A stretch of DNA of 64,000 bases from positions 124,001 through 188,000 of the forward strand of contig NZ_AQXI01000001.1 in assembly GCF_000376445.1 (NCBI RefSeq). Direction: 5' to 3'. Numbering within the stretch: position 1 is the stretch's first letter; each line of letters opens with the position of its first letter. Made by a program: the position numbers and the translations under genes. Of this stretch, positions 16,303 through 24,304 are shown piece after piece. The DNA comes from Haladaptatus paucihalophilus DX253. GTDB lineage: Archaea; Halobacteriota; Halobacteria; Halobacteriales; Haladaptataceae. The notes beneath the pieces were generated by a model. It saw only the letters and a program-made list of their open reading frames with translations, was not told the DNA's origin and did no database searches.

Positions 16303-17712
16303 TCAGTTCTCGATTCGCCCGCCATCGACTGTCTCGGGGAACATCTTCCCCGGATTGAGCGTGTCGTTCGGGTCGAGCGCGCGCTTTAGCCGTCGCATCG
16401 CCTCGACGCTCTCCTCGCCGTGTTCCAGTTCGAGGTACTCCCGTTTTCCGCGTCCGATACCGTGTTCGCCGGTGCAGGTACCGCCCCACTCGATGGCGGT
16501 GTGGACGATTTCGGTCTGTGCCTCGCGCGCGCGTTCGATGTGGTCGTCGTCGGATTCGTCCACCAAAACGGAGTAGTGGAGGTTGCCGTCCCCGGCGTGG
16601 CCGAAACAGGGAATCAATAGATCGAGTTCGTCGGCGAGTCGCCGCACGAGACGGACCATCTCGGGGTACTCGCTGATGGGAACCGTCACGTCGCCGAGGT
16701 GGAGCGGCGAGAGGTCGGGGTCGTACGCTTCGACCGCGAAGGCCATCTCCCGCCGAATTTGCCAGAGGTCGTCCATCTCCTCCTCGTCCCCGACCTCGAA
16801 TCGGGACACGTCGTGGGCTTCGAACACCGAGCGACAGAACGCGATTTCGTCCTCGATGCCGTGGTTCGCGTGGAATTCGAGGAACACCATCGGGATGTCG
16901 GGCAGCGACGACCCCGTGTACGCGTTCGCCATCGTCGCGCTCGTCTCGTCCACGAGTTCTATCTTCGCCACGTCCACGCCGGAGCGTACCGCATCGGAAA
17001 TCGCGTCCACGGCGTCCGAAAAGGAGTCGAAGATGGCGCGGCCGCCGCGAATCTGTTCGGGTCGTCCGGCGAGTTCGAGCGTCGCACGGGTGACGACCGC
17101 GAGCGTCCCCTCGCTCCCGACGAGCAGGTCCTTGAGGTTGTACCCGCTCGACGTTTTGACCGCCTTGCTCCCCGCCGTGACGACCGACCCGTCGGCGAGG
17201 ACGGCTTCCAGTTCGAGCACCCAGTCGTGAATCTCGCCGTACTTCACCGTCTGCATCCCGCTCGCGTCGTTGGCTATCATCCCGCCGACCGTCGAGATGT
17301 CGCCGGAGGAGGGGAGCGGCGGGAAGAACAGGCCGTGTTTGGCGACCGCTTCGTCCACGGCCGTTCCCATGATTCCCGGTTCGACGTCCACCTGAAAGTC
17401 GTCCGGCCGCACGTCGAGCACCGCGTCCATCCGCGTCATGTCGAGGCTGATGCCGCCGCGGGTCGGTGCCGCGTTGCCCTCCAGTCCCGTTCCGGCGGCG
17501 TAGGGCGTCACCGGAACGCCTCGCTCGTCCGCCGCCGCGAGCACCGCCGACACCTCCGCCGTGGATTCCGGCCAGACGACGGCATCCGGTCGTACCTCCT
17601 CCGTCTCCCGCGTTCCCCAATCGCCCGCGTGTCCGGCGCGGTGTGAGTCGCCGAAGGAGTATCGGTCGTCGTCTAACGGCAGGTCGCGGAGAAACGAACA
17701 GTCGTGCGTCAT
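16303..17712 (-). CDS. FAD-linked oxidase (GlcD/D-lactate dehydrogenase type)
   Basis: 469 residues. N-terminal FAD-binding_4 domain with PYAAGTGLEGNAAPTRGG, LPSSGDISTVGGMIANDASG and SSGYNLKDLLVGSEGTLAVV; C-terminal FAD-oxidase domain with GHAGDGNLHYSV and EHGIGRGKREYLE. These match glycolate oxidase subunit D and D-lactate dehydrogenases that oxidise D-2-hydroxyacids. No Fe-S partner subunit (GlcF) is adjacent. No signal peptide. Possibly membrane-associated through the respiratory chain, which is family knowledge rather than seen here. Confidence 0.88.
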   Translation of the reverse strand: MTHDCSFLRDLPLDDDRYSFGDSHRAGHAGDWGTRETEEVRPDAVVWPESTAEVSAVLAAADERGVPVTPYAAGTGLEGNAAPTRGGISLDMTRMDAVLDVRPDDFQVDVEPGIMGTAVDEAVAKHGLFFPPLPSSGDISTVGGMIANDASGMQTVKYGEIHDWVLELEAVLADGSVVTAGSKAVKTSSGYNLKDLLVGSEGTLAVVTRATLELAGRPEQIRGGRAIFDSFSDAVDAISDAVRSGVDVAKIELVDETSATMANAYTGSSLPDIPMVFLEFHANHGIEDEIAFCRSVFEAHDVSRFEVGDEEEMDDLWQIRREMAFAVEAYDPDLSPLHLGDVTVPISEYPEMVRLVRRLADELDLLIPCFGHAGDGNLHYSVLVDESDDDHIERAREAQTEIVHTAIEWGGTCTGEHGIGRGKREYLELEHGEESVEAMRRLKRALDPNDTLNPGKMFPETVDGGRIEN

Positions 17713-17775
17713 GCGGTAGCACTCGACGGCCTATGAAATAAACCTGTTCGACCGTCGGTGAAGAAACGGGGCCGC

Positions 17776-18336
17776 TCAGCCGTCCAGTTCCTCGACGACC
17801 GTCGCCGGATTCCCACCGACGACCGTGTTCTCCGGAACGTCGTCGGTCACTACGGCACCGGCGGCGACGACGGCCCCGTCGCCGACCGTCACGCCAGGGG
17901 TGATGACCGCCCTGCCGCCGACCCAAACGTCGTCGCCCATCGCCACCGGTTTCCCGTACTCCGGGCCTTGGACCCGCGTTTCGGCGTCGAGCGGATGCGT
18001 CGCCGTGTACACGTGGACGCTCGGACCGAGCCAGCAGTTCCGTCCCATCTCGACGGGACACACGTCCAGAATCACGCAGTCGAAGTTCGCGTAGAAGCCG
18101 TTCCCGACGTGGATGTTGTACCCGTAATCGCACCGAAACGGCGGTTCGACGTGCGGCTGCTCCCCCGTCGAACCGAACAATTCCTGTACCAGCGATTCTC
18201 GCGTCTCGGTTTCCGTCTCGTCCGTCGCGTTGAACCGTCGCGTGAGTTCCCGCGCCCGCCGTCGCTCGTCCGCGAGTTCCGGGTCGGCAGGGTCGTACAA
18301 CTCGCCCGCCAGCATCTTTTCCTTCTCGGAAACCAT
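17776..18336 (-). CDS. Maltose/galactoside O-acetyltransferase-like protein
   Basis: 186-residue left-handed beta-helix acyltransferase. N-terminal helical mac domain (SEKEKMLAGELYDPADPELADERRRA), then hexapeptide repeats (NIHVGNGFYANFDCVILD through GDGAVVAAGAVVTDDVPENTVVGG). The catalytic His lies in TATHPLDAETR. It transfers acetyl from acetyl-CoA to a sugar. Full length. Neighbours do not indicate a polysaccharide cluster. Confidence 0.9.
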   Translation of the reverse strand: MVSEKEKMLAGELYDPADPELADERRRARELTRRFNATDETETETRESLVQELFGSTGEQPHVEPPFRCDYGYNIHVGNGFYANFDCVILDVCPVEMGRNCWLGPSVHVYTATHPLDAETRVQGPEYGKPVAMGDDVWVGGRAVITPGVTVGDGAVVAAGAVVTDDVPENTVVGGNPATVVEELDG

Positions 18337-18403
18337 CGTCCGAGTCGCTTTCTCGCCGACGCACTAAAATCATCCTTCGGTTCCAGTCGTCGCCCGACCC
18401 CGA

Positions 18404-19123
18404 TTATCGGTCGAATCCCGATACGTCGGCGTCGATGGCTTTCCGCCGACCGTCCAGTACGGAGAACCGCTCGTCCCGCCGCCGTTCCAACCAGTACAGG
18501 AGGCGTTCCGCCCAGTCGAGTTTTCGCCGCTTCATCGAATCGACGCTCGGGTCGTCGAAGTCCCATCCGGGGAAGACCAGTTCGCTCGCCCCGAAGTGGT
18601 CGGCGAGGAACGCCGCCCGGTCGCCGTCCGTGAACCCGCCGAAGTTCTCGACCGCCTCCCGCGGTTTCGCTTGCGTCGTCGCCAACACGTTGTCCGCGTC
18701 GAACGTGGCGACGTAGGTTCGAATCGCGGGGATGTTGTCCCCGTGCGCGTGTGCCGCGACCGGAACCCCCCGTTTGCTCAATTCGCGGGCCGTCTCGGGG
18801 TTCTTGTCGAGGTCCGTCACCATGCAGTCCACGTCGATTCCGGCGTCGAGGAGGACGTCGGCCGCCGTCGATGCGGCGAACACGACGTCCGCCGCCCGAG
18901 CCACGTCGAGTTCGTCCGCGAGCGACGGAGCGGCACCGGCGACGGCGACGGTGCTCCCCGAAACGGAATCGAACCGAGCGTGGTCGAACGGGAGCGCGAA
19001 GTCGGCGAGCACGTCGCGGGCGTGCTCGTCCCGGTCGCGGGAAAACCCGAAATCGGAGAGGATTGCGCGATAGGCCGGTTCCCACTCGGCGAACTTCACG
19101 AGGTTCCTCCGAACCGACGCCAT
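18404..19123 (-). CDS. mptE: MptE-like 6-hydroxymethyl-pterin diphosphokinase
   Basis: 239 residues. The middle region DCMVTDLDKNPETARELSKRG and VAAHAHGDNIPAIRTY matches the archaeal DUF115/MptE family that pyrophosphorylates 6-hydroxymethyl-7,8-dihydropterin, replacing bacterial FolK. It starts four bases after the folP stop on the same strand, and the two catalyse consecutive steps toward dihydropteroate, strong context support. Substrate pterin type (folate branch in haloarchaea) is inferred. Confidence 0.88.
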   Translation of the reverse strand: MASVRRNLVKFAEWEPAYRAILSDFGFSRDRDEHARDVLADFALPFDHARFDSVSGSTVAVAGAAPSLADELDVARAADVVFAASTAADVLLDAGIDVDCMVTDLDKNPETARELSKRGVPVAAHAHGDNIPAIRTYVATFDADNVLATTQAKPREAVENFGGFTDGDRAAFLADHFGASELVFPGWDFDDPSVDSMKRRKLDWAERLLYWLERRRDERFSVLDGRRKAIDADVSGFDR

Positions 19124-19127
19124 CGCG

Positions 19128-19946
19128 TCATTGGCGCTCCCGACCGAACGCGTGGCCGATGAGGGCGGCGTCGCGCGTCTCCGCCACGTCGTGCGTTCGG
19201 ATGACGTCCGCGCCGCGTTCGACCGCCAGCGCCGTCGCGGCGAGGCTGGCCGGAAGGCGCTCTTCCGTGTCCCGTCCCACCACGTCGCCGATGAAGTTCT
19301 TCCGATTGATGGAGACGAGGATGGGACGGCCCAGTTCTCGGAACTCGCCGAGTCGGTGGAACGTCTCCCTGTCGTCGGCGAGCGTCTTCGCTTCGCTCCA
19401 CCCGCCGAACGCCGGGTCGAGGATGGTCTTGTCCGTCAGCGGTTCGGACGCCAGCGCGTCGTAGATGTCGTCCACGCGTTCGATGGCACCCGGTCGGGTC
19501 AAATCCGGCGGGCTAGCCATCTTCACGACCGCGGCGTCGTGTCGCTCACAGACCGTCGCCATCTCAGGGTCCGCGAAGCCACAGATGTCGTTCACCATGT
19601 CGAACCCGCCCGACAGCGCCTCGTCAGCGACCTCGGCGTAGCGGGTTTCGATGGAGAAGACGGGATTCCCTTCGACGAGTTCGATGGTTTCGAGGGCGGT
19701 ACCAAGTCGGTCGAGTTCCTCCTCGGCGGATAGCACGTCGAAGCGTTTGTTCGCCGACTCCAGACCGACGTCCACGATGTCCGCGCCTTCTCCGACGAGT
19801 TCTTCGTCCACGTACTCCGCGGCGTCAGCCGGGTCGTCGTACACGCTCGGGTCGTACGGCGACTCCTCGCTGACGTTCAACACACCCATGATTCGCGGCG
19901 GATGTTCCGGCCCGATGCCAAGTCCCGCGGCGACAACGTTCTGCAT
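19128..19946 (-). CDS. folP: Dihydropteroate synthase
   Basis: 272-residue TIM barrel. Landmarks: RIMGVLNVSEESPYD (phosphate/pterin loop, divergent from the bacterial NVTPDSF), FDMVNDICGF, AAVVKMAS, and near the end SINRKNFIGDVVGR followed by GADVIRTHDVAET. It condenses the pterin diphosphate with an aminobenzoate-type substrate. The divergent first loop leaves open a DHPS-related function, but the coupled mptE-like gene supports a pterin role. TTTTTAT about 28 bases before the ATG provides its own leaderless promoter. Confidence 0.85.
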   Translation of the reverse strand: MQNVVAAGLGIGPEHPPRIMGVLNVSEESPYDPSVYDDPADAAEYVDEELVGEGADIVDVGLESANKRFDVLSAEEELDRLGTALETIELVEGNPVFSIETRYAEVADEALSGGFDMVNDICGFADPEMATVCERHDAAVVKMASPPDLTRPGAIERVDDIYDALASEPLTDKTILDPAFGGWSEAKTLADDRETFHRLGEFRELGRPILVSINRKNFIGDVVGRDTEERLPASLAATALAVERGADVIRTHDVAETRDAALIGHAFGRERQ

Positions 19947-19971
19947 ACCAGAAATAGGGGGAACGAAGGGA

Positions 19972-19978
19972 TAAAAAT
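19972..19978 (-). promoter_or_regulatory. TATA box of folP-mptE
   Basis: TTTTTAT on the minus strand lies about 26-32 bases before the folP ATG and only 8 bases beyond the stop of the CHAT gene, so folP-mptE is probably a separate transcription unit from the CHAT operon. Confidence 0.5.
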
Positions 19979-19986
19979 CGGCCCTT

Positions 19987-22095
19987 TCAGTGCAGGTCCG
20001 CGGCGGTGATATCCTCGCTCCAGTACAGTTCCCCTTCGTATTCGATCGGCATCGACTGCTCGCACACCCCCGCCTCGAACTCGTCCCCCGTCATCTCGAA
20101 CGTGGTGTGCGATTTGGGCGCTAAATACAGTTTGGCGTCGTCGTCCCAGATCGACCCGCTCATCGACCCGGCGCTGTAGCGTGGTGTCCTGTACGGTTTC
20201 AGCCGAACGGTGTAGATTCCGTCGCGGATGTCCTCGATGTGGACCATCGAAGTGGTGCCCGAAAACGGAAGACAGAGACACATTCCGCCGTCGCCGATAG
20301 TCACGTACCGGTCACCTAACAGCGTCTGTGACTGTGCGATGGAGAGTGCGGTTCGAAACGAGAGCGCCGACCCGAGTCCGCGAGCGATTAAGCAACCCAT
20401 TTTGGTGGCCGGTTCGTTGGGCACTTCGGAGAGCGTGGCGACGCCCGCACGACTGCCTTTCTCCACCAGCGTGGCCCCCTGTTCGTAGGAGCGACAGGCG
20501 TTGAGCAGGAACGATTCGACGTTCACGGTGTCGAGCGTTCTCGTGTCGAGCACGCCGTCGATACACTCGATTCCGTCGTGGTTGACGTGACCGATGTAGT
20601 GAAGGAAGTCAACCTCCGTGGCGAACAGGGACCGAAGTTCGTCCGTCGTCACGCCGTACGCGATATCGACCTCGTGGCATGTCGAATCCCCGAACTGATA
20701 GCGCTCTCGTACCGTTCCCTCGGCTTTCATCATCGGGTCGTTACAGACGATTTGGACGTGAATCGTCGAGCGATTCGACGTCTCGGAATCGACGCGACGA
20801 CGGTAGGATTCGACCGTCGCTTTGTTACTCCCCATCGGAACGCCGTCGCCGACCCAGACGTGTTCTATCGTCTCCACCGGCTCCGGGCTCACGGGCCGCG
20901 TTTCGAGCGGCTCACTCGTTTCCGTCCGGGGGCTTCGACAAAAGTCGGTTATCTCCGTCGGTTGCGCCTCGACGCGGCTCGCTGTCGTCGGCGTCGGACA
21001 TCGAATCAGCGGGAGCTCGTCGGCGACGAACGGAAGCACGTCGGCGTTTTCCGCCGACGGAACGATGTCCATGGTCAGGTGCCACGGCGGTAGAACGGCC
21101 TCGATGGCGTCGAACGGCACGGACAGATACGCGTCCAACTGTTCCGGGAGCGATTTCGCATACAGGTCGTCGAAGTCGAACTCGACGAGGGGTTCGACCT
21201 GCTGGCGCTCGTAGACCGGGACGTCGTAGAACCCCTCCTCCCGGATGACACAATCGAAGAAGAAGACGTGCTGAAACACGCGGGGAACCTCGGCTTCGAA
21301 CCCGTCGAAACCCCCACCGCCCGCTAACGAATACTCGCCCACCGGGGTTTCGAGCCTCGGGGTGTCGCCGGGAACCACCTCGGCACCTAGATAGTACGCG
21401 AGCGACGTGGCGGCGTAGACGTACCGTCGTTCCGGCGGGAGCACCAGTCGAACCTCCGAGTCGGGACGGGTGATGTGCGAGGGGACGGAAAACTCCTCCC
21501 CGCGTTCGATGAGCGGTGGGTGGCCGCGCAAACTGGGAAACGACCGCTCGGGCGAGAGCGTCTTCAGTGCGGACCCGAACAGCGAAACGGCCCGCATCAC
21601 GTCCTCGATGTCGTCCGTGACGGTTATCGTTCCCGCCGGTGACTCGTTGAGCGACCGACAGCCGATGGAAATCGTCCGTTCGGCGTCCAGTTCCACGCAC
21701 ATCGAGCCGTCCCGCTCTCGGATGGTGAGGTCACAACCGACGCGGATGTAGATTTTCACCGCGGTGGACGGCAGTTCGAGGTATTCGACGGGTTCCGAGG
21801 ACTGCCAGCCGTCGCCGGACGGGAAAACCTGCTCGGAGACTCCTTCCGGGGAGTTCCAGACGTTGAAATCGATACGCTCGGGAATTTCGAGTTCGCTCGT
21901 TCGGAATTCGACGGCGGAGTCCAACGGAACGACGAAATCTTCCGTCTCACCCGGCCGGAGCGAAACCGGGGATGGTGTCAGAAAGACGAAGCTCCCCTTG
22001 TCGATGGGGTCCCAAATTCTAACCCCTGGCGCGTCGGGGTTGGATTCGAACGTCGGTACGCCGAGCGGCTCTTCGGTGTCCCACTCGAAACTCAT
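19987..22095 (-). CDS. CHAT-domain (caspase-like) protease-like protein
   Basis: 702 residues, no signal or membrane segment. Residues about 1-330 are beta-rich with no recognised domain. The C-terminal 250 residues fit the CHAT fold of clan CD cysteine peptidases: VDFLHYIGHVNHDG carries the presumed catalytic His503 (H499 also near) and SFLLNACRSYEQG carries presumed Cys534, spacing as in CHAT proteins, followed by GLGSALSFRTAL and LLGDRYVTIGDG. There are no TPR repeats, unlike the bacterial TPR-CHAT. Its ATG overlaps the stop of the DUF7504-like gene (ATGA), so the two are coupled. Substrate and biology unknown; a signalling or death effector is inference. Confidence 0.72.
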   Translation of the reverse strand: MSFEWDTEEPLGVPTFESNPDAPGVRIWDPIDKGSFVFLTPSPVSLRPGETEDFVVPLDSAVEFRTSELEIPERIDFNVWNSPEGVSEQVFPSGDGWQSSEPVEYLELPSTAVKIYIRVGCDLTIRERDGSMCVELDAERTISIGCRSLNESPAGTITVTDDIEDVMRAVSLFGSALKTLSPERSFPSLRGHPPLIERGEEFSVPSHITRPDSEVRLVLPPERRYVYAATSLAYYLGAEVVPGDTPRLETPVGEYSLAGGGGFDGFEAEVPRVFQHVFFFDCVIREEGFYDVPVYERQQVEPLVEFDFDDLYAKSLPEQLDAYLSVPFDAIEAVLPPWHLTMDIVPSAENADVLPFVADELPLIRCPTPTTASRVEAQPTEITDFCRSPRTETSEPLETRPVSPEPVETIEHVWVGDGVPMGSNKATVESYRRRVDSETSNRSTIHVQIVCNDPMMKAEGTVRERYQFGDSTCHEVDIAYGVTTDELRSLFATEVDFLHYIGHVNHDGIECIDGVLDTRTLDTVNVESFLLNACRSYEQGATLVEKGSRAGVATLSEVPNEPATKMGCLIARGLGSALSFRTALSIAQSQTLLGDRYVTIGDGGMCLCLPFSGTTSMVHIEDIRDGIYTVRLKPYRTPRYSAGSMSGSIWDDDAKLYLAPKSHTTFEMTGDEFEAGVCEQSMPIEYEGELYWSEDITAADLH

Positions 22096-22793
22096 AGTCG
22101 AACCCAGTTGGTCGTCTGGCCGTATTCCGGGATGTGCCAGCGCTGTTCCGGAACCAGCCCGTTCGTCTGTCGGAGTTCGACGCGCGCGTCGAACAGCGGC
22201 GTGAGTTCCTGCACCACCGAATTCGAATCGGGTACCGGAAGATGGTAGTGTGCCATCCCGGAGACCCCCCGAACGAGGGCCGTGACGGTTCTGAGGAACT
22301 GCTCGACCGTCTCCTGCTCACACTGTTCGAGCGGTTTGATGAGCGAGTCGAACGAAAGCCGTAACTCGGACGTGGACAGCCCGTCGGCCCATTCGTCGAA
22401 GAAGCTGACGGCGGTAACGATGTCGCCCCGGAGTTCCCGTAGTGACTCCTCGGAAGAGACCGTAACGCCCGGTTGCGACGGTGCCGCCATCGACCGCGAA
22501 GCCGCGCGCTCGTCATCGCCCCAATCGATGACCCAGACGTCCGGGTCGTCGGCGTTCGTCCCGCCGGGGAGCTTCGAGTTCGCGTACCGGGCCACGGTGT
22601 CGGTGAGGACGAGGATGCGTTTCCGTTCCTCGGTGGACGCTCCCAACAGTTGCATCGTCGTCCTGTTCGTCGTCGTCTCAGAGACTCGGCCGGTGACGAG
22701 GATGTTACAGCCCCGCCGTTTGAGGTCGGAGAGAACGTCGTGGAACTTCGGCGAATCATCCCCACCACGGAACGAAATCTCTGCAGAACGCAT
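22092..22793 (-). CDS. DUF7504-like protein (degenerate RecA/KaiC-type fold)
   Basis: 233 residues from ATG 22793. The layout resembles haloarchaeal DUF7504 proteins: DLKRRGCNILVTGRV near the start, RKRILVLTDT, a central acidic strand LSFDSLIKPL, then GMAHYHLPVP, PLFDARVELR and a terminal QRWHIPEYGQTT motif. The position of the Walker A loop reads VTGRVSETTTNRT, without GKT/S, so ATP hydrolysis is doubtful. A longer frame to 22862 exists, but the TATA box lies in it. First gene of the CHAT operon; it may sense a signal or hold the protease in check (inference). Confidence 0.7.
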   Translation of the reverse strand: MRSAEISFRGGDDSPKFHDVLSDLKRRGCNILVTGRVSETTTNRTTMQLLGASTEERKRILVLTDTVARYANSKLPGGTNADDPDVWVIDWGDDERAASRSMAAPSQPGVTVSSEESLRELRGDIVTAVSFFDEWADGLSTSELRLSFDSLIKPLEQCEQETVEQFLRTVTALVRGVSGMAHYHLPVPDSNSVVQELTPLFDARVELRQTNGLVPEQRWHIPEYGQTTNWVRL

Positions 22794-22817
22794 TGTTTGA
22801 TACGAGATTCGGGTGAA

Positions 22818-22828
22818 AGATGATAAAC
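22818..22828 (-). promoter_or_regulatory. TATA box of the DUF7504-CHAT operon
   Basis: TTTATCATC on the minus strand is about 26-34 bases before the ATG at 22793, fitting a leaderless transcript. This also supports that start over the longer in-frame Met. Confidence 0.5.
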
Positions 22829-22997
22829 ATTCGGATGGATGGTGGAGCGTTCGATCCGCCATCTCGGCCCTACACCTCCTTCACGTCTCGAATTGCTCCC
22901 GTTTGCTCGACGACCAGTTCGAGACCGGTTTCGATGCGTTCGCACGCACGCCCCGCAGACATGCTCTTTTTGTCCTTCCGGTCGCTACGGGAACGTG

Positions 22998-23522
22998 ATG
23001 GGTAAAGTGAGCATCGGACTTCGCGGGTGGCGATTCGACGAGGAGGAGGTGTTCACCGAGAACGGTGAATACCGACCGATGGACGACATGGACGAGGACA
23101 CGCGGACGCGGCTCTTTCGGCTGTCGGCGCTCGTGGGGTCCCCGTGCCACGCCTGCTGGTTAATACACGGCGACGAGAACATCACGATGTGTAACGTGAT
23201 GGAAGTCGTCTACGGCGAACCGCTGGCGGAGGTCGGCGTCTGTTCGGACCACGAGACCGACTTCCTCTACTGGTACTTCGAGGAGGGCGGCGACCGGTTC
23301 CGCGGCGAGGAGGAACTGCAGGACGAGTTCCTCGAATGGTTCGCCGACGGCGGGCGCGCGCCGGACGGGTACGAAGGGATGGAACACGTGGATACCGACC
23401 CGGACGACCTGCCGGAACCGCCGGAGGCCGACCAGAGCGAACTGAACGTAGACCTCCCCGAGGAGGAACAGGAGCGAATCGACTTGCGGGACGTGGACAT
23501 GTCCCGAGAGTATCCGAAATGA
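22998..23522 (+). CDS. Conserved-type hypothetical protein with Cys cluster, coupled to trmJ
   Basis: 174 acidic residues. Early region MGKVSIGLRGWRFDEEEVFT, then PCHACWLIHGDENITMCN and VGVCSDHETDFLYWYFEEGG, giving four Cys plus His that could bind a metal. The C-terminal 50 residues are Glu/Asp/Pro-rich and probably disordered. Its stop overlaps the start of trmJ by ATGA, so the pair is one translational unit; a link to RNA modification is inferred only from this. No named family recognised. Confidence 0.75.
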   Translation: MGKVSIGLRGWRFDEEEVFTENGEYRPMDDMDEDTRTRLFRLSALVGSPCHACWLIHGDENITMCNVMEVVYGEPLAEVGVCSDHETDFLYWYFEEGGDRFRGEEELQDEFLEWFADGGRAPDGYEGMEHVDTDPDDLPEPPEADQSELNVDLPEEEQERIDLRDVDMSREYPK

Positions 23523-24268
23523 AACCCGCGGTCGCCATCGTCGAACCGAAGACGCCCGGCAACATCGGGACCATCGCACGCGCGATGAAAAATTTCGGAA
23601 TGGACGACCTGAAACTCGTGAATCCGCCGGAGTTCGGCCGCGACAGCGAGGCCTACGGCTTCGCTGGACAGGCCCGCGAGGACGTATTGCCGAACTACGA
23701 CGAGGTGACGTTCGACGAGTTGATCGAGAACTACCACACCGTCGGGATGACGGCGACGACGAACGAGGACGCGAGCCACCACGTTCGGTTCCCGTTCAAG
23801 ACGCCGCGCGAACTCGCCGAAAGCTTGCAGGACGTGACGACGGATACCGTCCTCATCTTCGGCCGGGAGGCGAACGGCCTGACGAACGAGGAACTCTCGC
23901 GCATCGACGAGGTGTGTTCGATTCCCGCCAGCGCGTCGTACCCGGCGTTGAACCTCGGACAGGCGGCGACCGTCACCCTCTACGAACTCCGAACGCTGAC
24001 GGTCGAGGAGACCCAACTCCCGGACGTCTCGCGGGAGCGTGCGGACGAAGCGGAAATTGAGGGGTTTTACGGAGCGTTCTCCGACCTGCTCGAAACCGTC
24101 GGCCAACCGACCGAGAAACACGAGAAGAACATGCGGATGATTCGGCGCGTGTTCGGCCGCGCGCATCCCACCGGCAGGGAAATAGCGACACTGCGAGGAA
24201 TCGTTCGACGGGCGAACCAGCGGGCGTCAGCGTCGGACACGCCGCGGACGTCCCGCAACGATAAGTAA
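23519..24268 (+). CDS. trmJ: tRNA (Cm32) 2'-O-methyltransferase, TrmJ type
   Basis: 249 residues. SPOUT-class RNA methyltransferase: N-terminal VAIVEPKTPGNIGTIARAMKNFG, the SAM-binding knot FGREANGLTNEELSRIDEVC and PALNLGQAATVTLYEL. A helical C-terminal extension (KHEKNMRMIRRVFGRA) is typical of TrmJ homologues, which methylate the ribose of residue 32 in tRNA. The start overlaps the preceding stop. Archaeal TrmJ usually acts on Cm32; exact targets are family knowledge. Confidence 0.88.
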   Translation: MKPAVAIVEPKTPGNIGTIARAMKNFGMDDLKLVNPPEFGRDSEAYGFAGQAREDVLPNYDEVTFDELIENYHTVGMTATTNEDASHHVRFPFKTPRELAESLQDVTTDTVLIFGREANGLTNEELSRIDEVCSIPASASYPALNLGQAATVTLYELRTLTVEETQLPDVSRERADEAEIEGFYGAFSDLLETVGQPTEKHEKNMRMIRRVFGRAHPTGREIATLRGIVRRANQRASASDTPRTSRNDK

Positions 24269-24304
24269 CTTCTTTATATTCTGTCGATAAAGTAGGGTGT
24301 AGCG

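Noticed and set aside
16010-18373. 787-residue minus-strand frame opposite the oxidase and acetyltransferase
   Set aside because: Arg-rich shadow of the real genes in another frame, typical of GC-rich DNA; no domain.
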